Assembly (NCBI GenBank): GCA_000310025.1
Contig: FN649744.1
Span: forward strand, 294,204 to 358,203
Direction: 5' to 3'
Source: Ectocarpus siliculosus
Lineage: Eukaryota; Sar; Phaeophyceae; Ectocarpales; Ectocarpaceae
Length of the DNA: 64,000 bases
Shown one piece after another: positions 52,621-64,000 of the stretch. The position numbers were made by a program, and so were the translations under genes. Within the stretch, counting starts at the first letter, position 1; each line of letters begins with the position of its first letter. The notes beneath the pieces are model-generated. The model did not search any database. It worked only from the letters and a program-made list of their open reading frames with translations, and had not been told where the DNA came from.

Positions 52621-53494
52621 GGGCGTCGGCATGCAGCCGAGATAACGTTTTGATAGTTTCTCGGGGGCTTGCGACAGCGAGACCAGGGGCAGAATCGCTC
52701 GAGGCGACCTCTCCGCTGGTGCGTTCTGACGTGCGTTCGACGGAGCTGCTAACTCCAATCGAGTGCGTGTGTGAGGCATCGATCAAACTCGTGGAGTGAG
52801 AGCCAACACTATCCACATTCGGCACATATCCGCGCTCGGAATGGGATGCAGCCGGGCTGGCGTCGGAACAATTCAAACTCTGGGGTTCAAACATGCCGAC
52901 AGCGACAGCTGGGCTACCAGGGGCAGGAGTACTAGACTCGACCGCGCCACTGGGGGCGTCCGACACGCGTACAATGGAGCTGTGAGCTTCATTCGTGTGC
53001 GTGCGTGAGGCTTCAATCAAACTCGGAGAGCGAGAGCCTTCACCATCCAATTCCGGCACATTGCTGTGTTCGGAATTGGATGCGGGGTGTGAGTGTGCGC
53101 GTTGAACCACCGAGCGCATCTGCATTTCTGCAGGTGTCTCAAGGCGGTGTGCCATATCTGATGACCAGCGGCGAGCTGAATCACGAGAGGGCACAGACCT
53201 GGGGCGCGGCGCGCGACCAAGGCCTTCAGTGTGCGATCGTGCAACATCATCTTCCTGAGAGTCTACGTCTGCTAACGTGCGTTCGAACTGCGATCGCGAT
53301 TGTGGCTGCTGCTGCTGTTGCTGAAAAGTCCGACCACGAACATGCAAGAAGGCATTCGGCGAATCCTTATCAACACGGAGCGACCTACGCGAAGCATGCG
53401 AATCATCATCATCAGGAGTGTTGTGCGGCGACAAACGGACCGGGGTCGAGGCAGCAGAGTCGCTGCTACCTCGCGGCTCATCAGGAGCCGACAT
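52621..53494 (-). CDS. gag: Gypsy Gag N-terminus with ~60-residue repeats
   Basis: The ATG at 53494, 118 nt from the 5' LTR, starts a Ser/Asp/Arg-rich protein. After ~110 residues with a poly-Gln run come two copies of a ~60-residue repeat (SNSEHSNVPELDGEGSRSPS and SHSERGYVPNVDSVGSHSTS, each followed by SLI-AS-TH). A third copy begins and is cut at HADAP by the Harbinger insertion; its remainder is at 43275 downward. Such a repeat-rich Gag N-terminus is unusual, and its function is unknown. Confidence 0.8.
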
Positions 53495-53612
53495 GCTGAA
53501 GCAGGGCCAAGGCTGTTGCCCTGCCGCTATTCAGCAGACTGCAAAAAAGCGAAAAAATCAAAATCACTTGAACGCAAGAATCAAGCAACACGACCAAAAC
53601 CAACAACGCCAG

Positions 53613-53924
53613 TGTAATGGTATTTGACCCCTTCCTTCAGAATCAATCACCTTTGAGCTGTGTGGAACTCTCTTGTCCGACCACAGTAGCAGGTTGTTGT
53701 TGCTTTCCGTTGTTCTCTTTCTCTTGATTATTAACGCTTTCCAAGCCAACTCACAATATCCCACGCACACACGATCATAGATCGCCTGTATGCACACACT
53801 GAACAGAAGGGCACATGTCTCGGCATAAAGCCCTGATCTAGCATGACGTCACGTCTTAGCATCCGACGGCGCCAAATAACCATGATCAACCACGATCACA
53901 TGTCTACCTCCAAATACCATAACA
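53613..53924 (-). repeat. 5' LTR of the NADAR gypsy element
   Basis: 312 bp, near-identical to 31250-31558 with the same inverted ends. On the minus strand it is followed after one base by TGGCGTTGTTGG, a possible but unusual primer-binding site. GTGC at 53925-53928 is the right target duplication. Confidence 0.92.
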
Positions 53925-53977
53925 GTGCTATCTTTTGTACCCTCTTTATTGTTTACTCCTCGTTTGACGGTCAATAG

Positions 53978-54066
53978 GTGGACGCCATAGCTCTTGACCT
54001 ACTAGAGAAAGCCCGGAAGACCAAGATGCGCCAGGCAGACATGAGGGAGTTTGTTGCTACGGAGTA
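53978..54066 (+). CDS. Exon 2 of the pogo-like copy 2 DNA-binding protein
   Basis: After acceptor TCAATAG it encodes VDAIALDLLEKARKTKMRQA and DMREFVATE, then TAA. Copy 1 ends RQTDMREFVDE, confirming the exon. It is parted from exon 1 by the 22.7-kb gypsy inserted in the intron. Confidence 0.7.
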
Positions 54067-54087
54067 AGGGCGGGGAACAGCTGTGGC

Positions 54088-54360
54088 ACTAAAATAACGG
54101 TTGGTTGTTTGATTTTTGCGGTGCGCTGCCCGTCGTGCATGTCATATATTTTTTTTTCTTGCAACATGGAAGCGGGTGCGCTAGGCAAAAAGGAGAGAAT
54201 TTGTCCCGACGTACAGTAGTGAGGGCAGGGGTTACAGCTGTGGTAACGGTTGTTTGATTTTTTGCGGTGCGCTGCCTGTCGTGCTTGTCGTTTTTTTTTT
54301 CTTGCAACATCGAAGCGGGTGCGCCAGGCAAACAGGAGAGAATTTGTCCCGACGACAGTA
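54088..54360. repeat. Tandem duplication, about 135-bp unit, in the pogo-like 3' part
   Basis: The two units share AACGGTT--TTGTTTGATTTTT, GCGGTGCGCTGCC-GTCGTGC and GGAGAGAATTTGTCCCGACG. Confidence 0.8.
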
Positions 54361-54675
54361 CACAAATAAGCAAATAAGTGAGGTGCAGAAGAAAATGAAG
54401 AACCAAAGAGCGCCCCAAGACAACAAAAAGAAAACTCAACTCTGCCCACGCCCATGCTGGAACTTCACTCAACAGTACAGTAATAGTGTCGATCCATTTC
54501 GTTCTTTGTTGGCCCCGTAAGCGTGGGCGCTACACCATAAATCGAACACTAATGAGGGATTGGCCAGCCCTCAATAGTGCCGTTTTGGCACTATTCGCAA
54601 TAGTGCCGGGTGCCCGATTTAGTGCCGGTGAACGCTCTGTGCACGTACCGGCACTAAAAGGGTCCCTCGACTGTA

Positions 54676-57600
54676 CCGTACGTACATGCATCTAAAGGAG
54701 CTGGAGGATGAAGCATTGTTGTATGATGCATCTTGCATGTGTAGTTCGTAGTTCAACAGCGCACATGCAAAACATCACGAACACACCTGAACGTGGGTTG
54801 AACGAACGCAGTCAGCTCGGAAGGTACAAGTAGAACTAGAGGTGATTTGCGTTCACTCAGCCCGATGTAGCCTCGCACTTTTACAGCAGTCCACTACAGT
54901 TTGTGGTCTACAGCAGTAGTCTCCTCTGATGCTGTACAGCTGAAGTTCAGTAGTGAAGTCCAATCTGGTGAAGTACACCAACGATCGGGTCCCCCACGAG
55001 TCGTGGGCCACATGATGAGGAGTACGCCGTCCACGTATCCTTCGGCTGACGGCTGTGGGGACCAGACGTGGGGAATTTATTAGGGCGCGTTGGGAACATG
55101 GCACTGATGCGGCGTAACGTGTCAGCAGCAGCCATCACGAGTTTTTTTCTATTTTGTCTCAAATATGTACAGTTTCGTTCCGGAAAATATTTGTGGGACC
55201 GGTTTGTTTCTCTTGCGCTGAAACGGTCCGGGTTTGCGTCACGCCGATATTCAACACAACAGCAGTACAAAGGTAAAGCGTATCATCAACACGAGACCTC
55301 AGCGAGGAGGCCTTTGTGAGCGCGCAACCGTCGCGCTTACTAATACGCTTTCCTTCGTCTGTGACACAGGGAAAACGGGTGGTGATCGATCTCGTCGACA
55401 TCGATCGGCGGGATCGGCTCGCTGGCACCTGCCCGGGAGACCTGCGAGGAGTGCGGAAAGGCGGCAATAAATACCCTCCAATATCCGCCATCTACGATCT
55501 CCCTACCTCGAGTATCTCGTTGCTCCAATGCGCCGGTAAGTGTTAAGTGCGGTGGAGTGTATGTGTCCACGGTCGGGGAGAGATACGCACCCTGGCAGAG
55601 AAGGAAGTGAGGAAGGGAAGCATCGGTGCATTTCCAGCGTCACACAGAAAGTTATTCGCTGGAGGCCTGTAATGCGTCACAGAAGTTCAACCACTATGGA
55701 TATATATGTAGATACAAACAAACTACGAACACGCGTGCGATCCATGATGCTTTGTTCTCACCATCCTTCTAACAAACATTGGATGGAATCATCACATCAT
55801 GACGATAGACACACACCCAAACCATGTGTGTTCATATTGCGGAGAGGGCGTCACAACTCACTTACTTGTTTGGTGGAACAATCATTTCTTCTCTCAGATT
55901 AGTTCTGCAGACATTATATAATTTCGTTCGCACGGTAGGTGACGTAAGATACCACACCCCCTGGGTGTGCTACAGCTCGATTACTCCACGAAGGGAAGCG
56001 CCTATTTACAATCCATGGATACCTATTTAGAATCCATGGATTGTCAGAGAGAACCACACGGGAGCGCCTATTTAGGGGGTGCGCCTTTTTACAATCCAGG
56101 GACTGTGGTCCTCTCTGACAATCAATGGATATTGATTGTAAATAGGCGACGAAGAGAACGAGGAAATCAATTACAAATTACTTGGAATAATGTGAACGAC
56201 ATGCGTTTGGTTTCGGAAGCTCGAAAAAGCACTTCCAATGCTGCCATTTTGGCACCGCCTCTGGTTTGCTGCAGAGTAATCGATGAGCTTTCAAAATCTG
56301 TCCAAGGGTGTGGGTGTGATCCCTCACTACAGCAGAACATGTAGAGAGAGTCATCACGGTTTTCAGTTATTTTCAAGAAATTTGTTGGTGGTGTATGGTC
56401 GCCAGCTTTGGAGGACTGCAGTCTGTATGATGAATGCATTCCACTGAAATCCATGGCGGTAGGCTTTTTGGGTAGCTGGCCTGTGACCCCTGGAAGGCGT
56501 CTACGTCAGTTGGACCGGTGGATATGTTAGAAGGTGCGAAGCACAGACACCGGAACCAACGGTGCTTTACATTTGACGACGTGGAGACATATATTATTAC
56601 ACAGCAGCAACAGCAACAACAACAGACAGACCAATATTACCCCGTAGGTTTTCAAATAATGCAGAACGGGTAGGTAGTTTTTTATCTTTCTGTGAGATTT
56701 TGTTTACTTTCTAAGAACATGCTACTAGAGTGCCATCTAGTAGAAAGTATCGGAGGGTATAACTCCCCGGCATAATGCATACCACATACATACATACATA
56801 CACACGCACGCATGAAAACAGACAGGCAGGGTGTTTTCCCACTGACGGATAGTTGGCCTGTGACCGACCGTGGAAGTTGTCCTCAGCGTCAGTTATTTGG
56901 ACCGGTATACGGATGTCAGAGGGCGCTGAGCAGACACCGGACAGACGGTTTTTAACGCTTAGACGACGACGACAACGACGACAAAAACCCAACATTATTG
57001 TAGGCGCGCCCGACACACACTGCTGTGAGTTCCTTGACCTTATCCCCGAAACCCTACCGGGAGAACTTACGGTAGCAAATGGGTACAATAAAATAACGCG
57101 AGTCCCACGGAAAGTGACTTTAAGTGCGCCGGGCATGACAGCCCAAATGGGACGCCTCAACGGAGGCTTCCATGGAAAAGGTGTAGCCGATGGTTTTTTG
57201 CCGCGGCTTCCATGCAAGCAATTGCATGGACTCAAGGTGTCTTGTAGGGAGTGGTGGTAGAATCTTGCATGAAGGTGATGGAAAAGCTTCTACGGAAGTG
57301 ATGAACGTTTGGCCACAGTTTCCGGCCAACCTCCTGGAAGTACTTCTGCCCGTTGACCGTCCATAGAAGCTTCGACGGGAATACTCTAGAAGACATGCAG
57401 CCACCACGGCCGCCGCAGAGGGAAGAATCAATCAAGTCAAACGGAGACCTTCCTCGAGGGAGAAAACATAAACAACAATAATGTAAGGAGGCTCCGACGA
57501 AAAGATGTCCCTAACACACGGCAGTAATTCCAGAAATACACTGCCTGGAGTCACTGGATCAGTCTTTACTCTATTACTGACGACTTGGTTCAACAATATT

Positions 57601-57820
57601 TCGGCATGCATGAATGGTTACGCATGGCATGCATGTACAAGCCGCCGAGTATGACGCGCGCTCGTGTGTGTAGCTTGAGTAGAACATTGAACAACAAGAT
57701 CGGGCACGTGTCAAACTGTGACTTTAATCAGCTTTCTGTAATACATTGGCTACATACGTAGTCAAGAGTCATGATAAAATATATCGCTCACCAGTGCCAA
57801 CCAAACAAAGCAGATGCATT
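54676..57820. other. Intergenic, no recognisable gene
   Basis: Holds the fold-back element at 55998-56148, a GTAGGTGACGTAAGATACCA motif at 55934 shared with 26800 and 27670, and two related ~180-bp segments (56465-56660 and 56845-57010) with the common GGCCTGTGACC, CGTC-GTTGGACCGG and ACAGACACCGGA. A 135-codon frame at 56853-57260 has no motif I know. Confidence 0.4.
55998..56148. repeat. Short fold-back (MITE-like) element
   Basis: Ends are inverted CGCCTATTTACAATC (left) and GATTGTAAATAGGCG (right). Further inward are inverted GTCAGAGAGAACCACA and TGTGGTCCTCTCTGAC. Internal units repeat CCTATTTA-AATCCATGGAT. The whole 151 bp can fold into an imperfect hairpin. No clear target duplication. 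Confidence 0.7.
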
Positions 57821-58039
57821 CATTCCCGACCCCTCACCCATGTCCCCTGCTTTCAATAGAAATCATGTCTAATACCTGCGTGGCGATCTGTATTTGCGAT
57901 GTGTCCTGGATCATGCGAGCACGTGCCTAGTAAGATTCGGCCGTTCGTCCATGCATACCGTACACAATGTGGGCACGTCCTGTATGAATGTTTTGAAACA
58001 TACTCGTGATGTGTGCTTGCTGCATTCATACCTACTCAG

Positions 58040-59783
58040 CCGCAACAAAGGTCGCTGGACGAAGGACGAGCACGAGCGGTTTCTCTCCGTGGTGGGACAG
58101 TTGGGCAAGACAACAGAAAGCTGGAAGTTGATTTCAAAGTTTGTCGTTACGACGAGGTCGCCTGCTCAGGTCCGCACCCACGCGCAGAAATACTTTCAGA
58201 GAATTGGTCAGGGGCGACCATTTCCCGACGAGGTACGAACAGTAGGTGCCCGCAGAGCGGGTCCGCAACTTAGGCTCGAATTTCTTTTTTCGACGTCGCT
58301 GTCGAGCACAAAGTTGTCGTGTCATTTTAATGGTAGAGCTTAGTGTGGAATGCACCTGAGCTGGCTATCCTTTTTCACTGGCGTCATATCGTTTATGCAC
58401 GTTTTTAAGCCTCTATTTTTGTAACGCGGTGTGTCTTGATTTATGGCCCGTACCGTGTAAATCCGTGGTCGGTCGCGTTGTCGATTGCGTTGAAAACATC
58501 TGCTATCTATCCGGTCTCTTTCCATTGACAAAGCCGGCAGTTGGACGCACCACCCGTTAGTTTGGTTTGTAGTTTGTCGCGGCACACTTCTTGCGGTGTA
58601 TTTCTTGAACACTCGTCGTTTTGGTGAAACTCCGCAAGCTCTTTTTTTCTGCGGGAACGCGAGGGTTCATCATGTGGTATGCTTCTCTACCGCCTTGCAT
58701 CGTGGTGCCTTCCATCGTGGTGAGAAACCTTCTTTCTCTTCCTCTTCCTCTTCCTCTTCCTCTTCCTCTTCCTCACCGCCGAAAATCGCCACGAAGCCGT
58801 ACGCCGATGATCGTCTTGACGACGGCGAGGGACACGAGCAGAACGAGGAAGAAAAAGAACGACAACAAGACCAAGAGGGCGGCCGGTCTACCGCTGCAGG
58901 GGAAGCACCACCACCGCAAATCAAGGCAACTCCCGACGGTGCTCGTTGCCACTCGCCCCCGTCCAGTGGACTGATGGTGGTGGTAAAGGTGCCGTCCGTG
59001 GTCTCGCTGATCAATAGCTACGACGACGGTGGCGGTTTCCCCCAGGCCGGCGGCACCCCCGCTCTGCCACCGTCGTTGTGTTCCCCGTGCGGGCTCTTTC
59101 CAGGATTCACGCCCAAACAGGACGGGCAAGACTCTTCTCTGGACCCGCACGTGGCGGCAGCGGCGGCGGAAACGGCGGCAGGGGCGGCTGCGCTCGGCCA
59201 CGACTTGGACGGAGGCATGTTCCTGCCCAGCGGCGGTAGTGGAGAGGGATCATCGGCGGCGCCACCGCTGCCACCGCTATGGAGCGACATCGGAGATTCC
59301 AGCGGGGCCAGCTGTGGCGGATCGCTCTCGATGCCCTATGACGGGCGTAGCGGCTCTCCTCTGGACAACTGGTACGGAAAAATATGGGATGCGGCGTGCT
59401 GACGGCAGCGTTCATGTTATTCTTTCATGTTATCACGTTCGCGTGCGCGATGCATCCGCTATGATGTTTGCATGCTTCTCGATGTTGTTCGTGGTCTGTG
59501 GAGGTCGGATGACGCGCAGTCATTGTTGCCGGGGGCGCTCAAACGTCAAATGTTCGGTAACACAAGGCCGCTGCGTGGAACTTCCGTGTGTGCCCTCTGT
59601 CTCGACGATTTCCCCCCGCCCGCTCTTTTCCCCCAAACCAGACGTGAGTTACTCTTTTGCAAGGACGTTAGGGTCCATGGTGATACTCTACCGCCATACA
59701 AAAACTCATTTTTCCCAACCCTCCCGCCTGCGCTGTATGCCATGACTTTGCCTTCATGTAGGCCCTCGGAATTCGATCTGTAG
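58040..59783 (+). CDS. SHAQKYF-type Myb protein, copy B
   Basis: Paralogue of copy A with the same three exons: 58040-58232, 58797-59371 and 59762-59783. The Myb repeat reads KGRWTKDEHERFLSVVGQLG and VRTHAQKYFQRIGQG. Exon 2 has a shorter Glu/Lys/Gln region, the shared SLDPHVAAAAAETAAGAAAL and LGHDLDGGMFLPSG, and ends at donor CTG/GTACGG. The 22-nt last exon gives PSEFDL and stop. A (CTTCCT)n tract just before exon 2 can act as polypyrimidine tract. The first ATG-bearing exon is not identified. The intron is about 560 bp against 1.2 kb in copy A, which carries a retroposon. Probable nuclear transcription factor. Confidence 0.8.
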
Positions 59784-62700
59784 GACCCCCTGTCCGCCGC
59801 TATGTCAGCCTTGGTTAGTGTTGGCAACAACGTCAACAACTCGGCAGGTGGTGTGAATGCTGGAGGTGTGCCGAGCCGAGCGCACAGCATCATCATTTCT
59901 CGTCCTTCTGACAAACCTCTCGGCTGTCACAGAAGGTTGGGGCTCGCGAGTTTAATGTCCTGGTTCAAGACGGATCATTTGAAAAAACACACCACCGGTG
60001 GGTTTCTGAGCGGTGATTCCGTGCATGACTCATGCTGGCTTTCGCCTATGATAACACGTGGAAGGAAGGGGGCCAGGGACCCTCGGTACCATTCTTCGTA
60101 TTTTTCATTTTTTCGTGGCAAAAAGGGTCTGTCTATTAGTATTTGCACCAATTGCGATATTTCTGTCGTCTTGGACCTTTCCACTCCCGTATGCGTACGG
60201 TGTTCCTTGTTTTCATGCAGCCACAGAAGCTACAAAGTGACTTCCAACCGCCTCTGATATCAGTTGCGGCAGCTGGTTGATGTACAGTATTTTCCTCTCT
60301 TTTGTGACAAGGCGAGGCTTCCCGCTGGTTGAAAGTGGTTGTGGCGGTGGCTGCCACGGTGTGGTGTTTACTCGTTCGTTTCTTCTGTGTTTTTTTTCCA
60401 TTTTCGAACTTTGTTTTGCTTGTAGTTCGGAAAACTCCGAAAACTCCTAGAACGTTCTCCGCGCTCCGACCCCACATGTATGGTGTCTTTACGCGACGGC
60501 TAGAAAACGGAATTTGCTTGTCGAGTCCAATGTTTCCGGGAGCATGATGACATCTGATACCTCGACCAGGAACTGCGAAAGACCATTGCTGCCTTGAGTG
60601 TTTGATAGTCGTCGGGAGACGGACTGCTCACTAGAGATGGATTCTTGACGTTAGGATATCTTCTTCTAGACAACTCCATGAAAGGAAGAGCCAGAGAAGG
60701 TCAGTCATATTTCGAGATGCCGTGTGCATTGCGTAAAGATTGGGGATAATTGGCAATGATAATTCCGTTTTCTAGGCCATTTCGTGTTGAGCATGGGCCT
60801 GAGGAGGAGACCAGTATAATTGTCATGGTGTACACATGTTGGAATGCGTGGCGTTGAGACCACTGATTATGGACTACTACTCCTTCCAAGAGCTAAAAGA
60901 AGCCATCTCACTATTTTGCTTTATTGTGATGCACATGTGAGGTTGATCTTATAGCGTTGGGCTTTTTGAATCGCCACGTTCTTGATGAGGTGCATGGAGA
61001 CGAGATCAGGTGGTACTAATGTTGATTTATATGTGGCTCACTCAAGCCTGATGTGAGTGTGTACCCACAATTTATGTTCACGTCGACAGGGCAAGCGACG
61101 GGATAGAAGGATGTTGTGAACTAAGGAAAGGCGCACCACTGTCGAAGCTGGTTTGTTCATGCACAATGAAGTGCAGCACTTTTGTGAAGAATCAGCTAGG
61201 TGTCATATTTGAGTGGCTCCATTCGTTGCAGTGTTGGTAGTAGTCTATTTTTTGGAAATTGGCTGGTGGTTCATTTCGCCGAATCGACTGAAAGGAGAGG
61301 CCTGGCGTTTCTGTTCGGTAGCCAGTTAGGTTGGTCAGTATCCTTTGAATCAAATCAACTGCCTTCCCCCGACAACGCTGTATATCATCGCCAGTTCACT
61401 CATTACTGCTTGTAAAGTTTGCACGCAACGTGCGAGATGTGTTAATGGATCGTTTTTGGTTCCTGGCAGTACAATCGTTCATGGATGTTGATGGGGCGGA
61501 TTGGTTGGTTTACGGAAGGCTGGATTGGTTCAAAATGTTTTCGTGTGTGGGAGGGGACTCGCCATTATGTCTTGGTATTCTGGAGTCATTTTTCTTTCTT
61601 CCGGTTGTTTGGGGCTACGACAGCAAGAAACGAGACCGTTTCCACCGCAGCATTGATGCAGTATGGTTGTGGGGGGGTGATGAGCTACAGGTCCCTCTCG
61701 TTCAGTTCAACCGAGAGAATCAGAGGAAAAATGTGCAGTTTCTTGGAGGTTTCGTGTTGGGGTTTGTTTGGTCGGGTGTGTGTTTTCGGGTTGCGGTTAC
61801 CACTGCGCATGTATGTAGGTGAGGTCATGCGGAAAATTGTTGTGGGTAACGATATCGTTGCAAGTTCCACTAGCTTGTACATATCGTATAAATAAGGTAT
61901 TGGGGAACCACTCGGATGTGGCAAAATAAGGCAATATCACGAACGATACTCGCATTAACAACAGCACCGAACAACGTTGTTCGTATGGATGCGGCTCGTT
62001 GGCGAGAGCGCCAGAGTTGTTGGCTGCAAGGCGTGCACCGAAGCTCATTTCAATTTTTTCTATGCGAGACTTGGCCATCGCTCCCTGTAAGCATACGCAA
62101 AGGCTCCTATTATCTTGCCCTTACTCCACAAGCAAGGACCGGGCGCTCATGCGGCCCACAGCGCGTCGTTCTCTCCGACGGATGGAACTCCAGGCTCGCA
62201 ATTCTCGGTTTCGGCTTCGGACAATAACGCGCTGGTCCTTTGAATTGATGGTTTGTCAAGAATCACGGCCGCCCTCCTAAAACATTCTACCTCCAACGTG
62301 GTGTCTTTTATCGTCCTAATATTCGCTTCTACTGTGTGCGATCGGGGTTGCCTCCAGAACGAATATCCCTCTTTCGACGCTATATTCTGCCAATCTGTCA
62401 GAGTTGAGGTTGTTTGTACGAAATGGTCTTGGACGAACCTGCCTCACACAAATAAGACACCTAGAGACCCAGTTTTACTCCTGTAACGACTACTCCGCAC
62501 CAGAAGCTGTCCTTCTCAATACCTTTTCCATTCGATCGCATTTCCCGCATCTTCTCCAGACATCCTTGTACAACTTGCTCTCTCGCACGAGTCCCAAGCT
62601 ACGAAGCGGGTTATCGTGTCAGATATGGTCCGTTGCCAAACCGCAACACGACGAAACACCCTCAAATTCATGGCAAGTACCTAATAGAACTCCGCGAGCT

Positions 62701-63957
62701 GGCCGGCATCCTCGTCACTAGTCAAGGCGTGCCTCTGACGCTTCGGTGAAGCATACGAAGAGCACTTTGGTTGGAGTGCCCTGTCTTATCCTTCAAGCTC
62801 CTTGCCACAATGATTCCTCATGGAGATCCTGGGCCTAACGACCGCTCTCAACGTTGTTGTTTCCTTTCGTCGCCCCATCGATCGCCGGCGCACGTTAAAA
62901 CTGGTTATAGGGAAGGGGAGGGGGGGGGTAGGGGGGACTCAACCGTAGGTTGAGCGAGCGCCCTTTTCTAGCCAATTACTTAAACTATCACGGACGACAG
63001 CGATGGTGCCGCAATCAAGACAGGTCTTCATCAACGACCCAGCTATACCTTAGACCTTCATGTCCGTGCTCTGTCCTCTACGGTCATTGGTCGGAAACCC
63101 AGCCATTCTTTCTTCAGCCCTCTGACTCAATATACTGCAGGAGTCTCGCCTACGGGTACGATTTCTGAGAAGGGGCTGCATCTCAGCAGAGTTGAGCTAC
63201 ATATATATGTGAGCATCTCGGACTTTGTCGACTAGACAAGTGAAGGGTCCCGTTCTACATGATGAACATGCTTGTTGTGTTTCGCAGCATGCAATCAATA
63301 ATGTTATGTTGTACGGTATTCCAACTTCCAACACACCGAGTGCTGCACCGCACCTGATATTGTCGCACGCCCTTCCCATCTTCGACGTAGAGGTCTCGAA
63401 CTTGACTCGCACAAACCCTAGACGAGGTGTTGTAGCCCATGCTGTCTAGCCTTGTGCTGGCTCCTCCTCCCGCCCCCTCCCGTGTAGTCTAGTAGGACGA
63501 GGGCCGATTGTTCTGAAATAGCCAACATTAGACTACAGTATATTCTAACCTGCGAGAGCTTTGCCAAGTTCCCTTTTCTTGCCATTTTTTCTAGCTGGAG
63601 CACGGTGACCTTGAGTGCACGGCAATAATGCGGTTTTCTTTCTCATCCTGGTGGTTGCACTGTCCGCCGTTGGAGATGTATCTGGAGATATATGTATGCA
63701 CATGTACGGCGGTACATTCTACACGCTCCCGTCGAAAGTTTAAAAGTTTCCCAACAATTTTTCGACACCTACGGTAGACTACATAGTTTACTTCGTGAGT
63801 AGCTGTACTCGCGGGACAAAATCTGTGAGAGATCGAAAAGAGAAAAGACCCGCTTGCTAGTCCCAAGGTCTGTAGGATCAGCGAATCCGTATACGGCAGT
63901 TGTATCTACAGCGCGGTAGCACCATGTTGTACATTTGCGTATGGTCATGTTGTACAA
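59784..63957. other. Intergenic, no recognisable gene
   Basis: The first ~170 bp resemble the downstream region of Myb copy A. Around 61430-61530 there is weak similarity to 23610-23700 (GTTGATGGGG-GG and GAAGGCTGG-TTG), so the duplicated block may extend this far. A coding-like but frame-broken stretch at 62290-62740 is unassigned. Confidence 0.4.
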
Positions 63958-64000
63958 GGGCCCCGGCGGGGGGGGGGGGGGGATCCCCCCCCCGGCCCCG
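63958..64000. other. G/C homopolymer edge
   Basis: GGGCCCCGGCG followed by a run of 15 or more G, GATC, then C runs. It looks like a poor-quality sequence end, not biology. Confidence 0.6.

Larger units (their letters stand above)
31250..53924 (-). mobile_element. NADAR-carrying Ty3/gypsy chromovirus-like LTR retrotransposon
   Basis: LTRs at 31250-31558 and 53613-53924 are about 98% identical, share TGTAATGG...CCATAACA ends and are bracketed by GTGC. On the minus strand the order is 5' LTR, Gag with ~60-residue repeats, capsid-like region, zinc knuckle, NADAR domain, protease, RT, RNase H, integrase, chromodomain-like and Tudor-like tail, 3' LTR. About 9.3 kb of the 22.7 kb is a nested Harbinger-type insertion in gag, so the element proper is about 13.3 kb, large for Ty3/gypsy. 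The coding region carries an in-frame stop in gag, a stop between gag and the NADAR ORF, and several single-base frame breaks. This copy is not expected to work as read. Confidence 0.92.
29945..54673. mobile_element. Pogo/Tigger-like DNA transposon (copy 2), outer shell of a three-level nest
   Basis: Perfect 27-bp inverted ends, CAGTCGAGGGACCCTTTTAG then TGCCGGT, at 29945-29971 and 54647-54673, flanked by TA (29943-29944 and 54674-54675). They are related to copy 1 ends (shared CAGT, GGG-CCCT and TAGTGCCGGT). Subterminal AATAGTGCC/GGCACTA motifs occur on both sides. Without the 22.7-kb gypsy insertion it is about 2.05 kb. It encodes a two-exon DNA-binding protein, and the gypsy lies in the intron. 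Confidence 0.92.

Noticed and set aside
53588-53612. TGGCGTTGTTGGTTTTGG as a firm primer-binding site of the NADAR gypsy element
   Set aside because: It starts with TGG near the LTR but its complement lacks a T-loop motif, so it is kept only as a possibility.
61430-61895. Overlapping 130-codon plus-strand frames
   Set aside because: No motif, overlapping in two frames, and the possibly duplicated region near 23600 does not conserve an open frame.

Overview
The window reads as nuclear DNA of a multicellular photosynthetic stramenopile, most likely a brown alga of the Ectocarpus type. This is inferred from intron-bearing genes with GT-AG junctions, SHAQKYF-type Myb genes, the mix of gag-only and Ty3/gypsy LTR elements, hAT, pogo-like and Harbinger elements, TTAGGG repeats and an 821-base assembly gap. 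No bacterial gene, CRISPR array or rRNA was seen. Most of the sequence is transposable element (TE), much of it stacked in nests that can be resolved by target-site duplications (TSDs).

Region 1-6813 holds an LTR element on the minus strand. It keeps one LTR (6226-6813), a primer-binding site and an integrase ORF, but no gag or reverse transcriptase in view. The integrase is split by a young gag-only LTR element on the plus strand (1858-5201) with apparently identical 365-bp LTRs and the TSD GCCAT. An inverted duplication and an assembly gap (6976-7796) follow.

Region 7797-14165 is a multi-exon, minus-strand zinc-finger gene of unknown role. It is interrupted by a hAT element (10444-13650; TSD GCTACACG; decayed transposase), which is itself interrupted by a pogo-like element (11731-13533; TA target; 27-bp terminal inverted repeats). 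An interstitial TTAGGG array and two tRNA-like sequences lie just beyond.

Two paralogous SHAQKYF Myb genes flank the central nest: copy A (19627-21993) and copy B (58040-59783). Both share the same three-exon structure, including a final 22-nt exon. The sequence between copy A and the nest is mostly unassigned and ends with tandem truncated non-LTR retrotransposon ends (28872-29745).

The centrepiece is a three-level nest. A pogo-like element (29945-54673, TA target) carries a Ty3/gypsy element (31250-53924; TSD GTGC) in its intron. The gypsy gag gene in turn carries a PIF/Harbinger-type element (about 43276-52618). The gypsy element encodes, on the minus strand, a repeat-rich Gag, a zinc knuckle, a NADAR domain (ADP-ribose-derivative N-glycosidase family) ahead of the protease, then RT, RNase H, integrase and a chromodomain-like tail. 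The NADAR domain inside a retrotransposon polyprotein is the most striking observation here. Region 59784-64000 has no recognisable gene and ends in a G/C homopolymer that looks like a contig edge.
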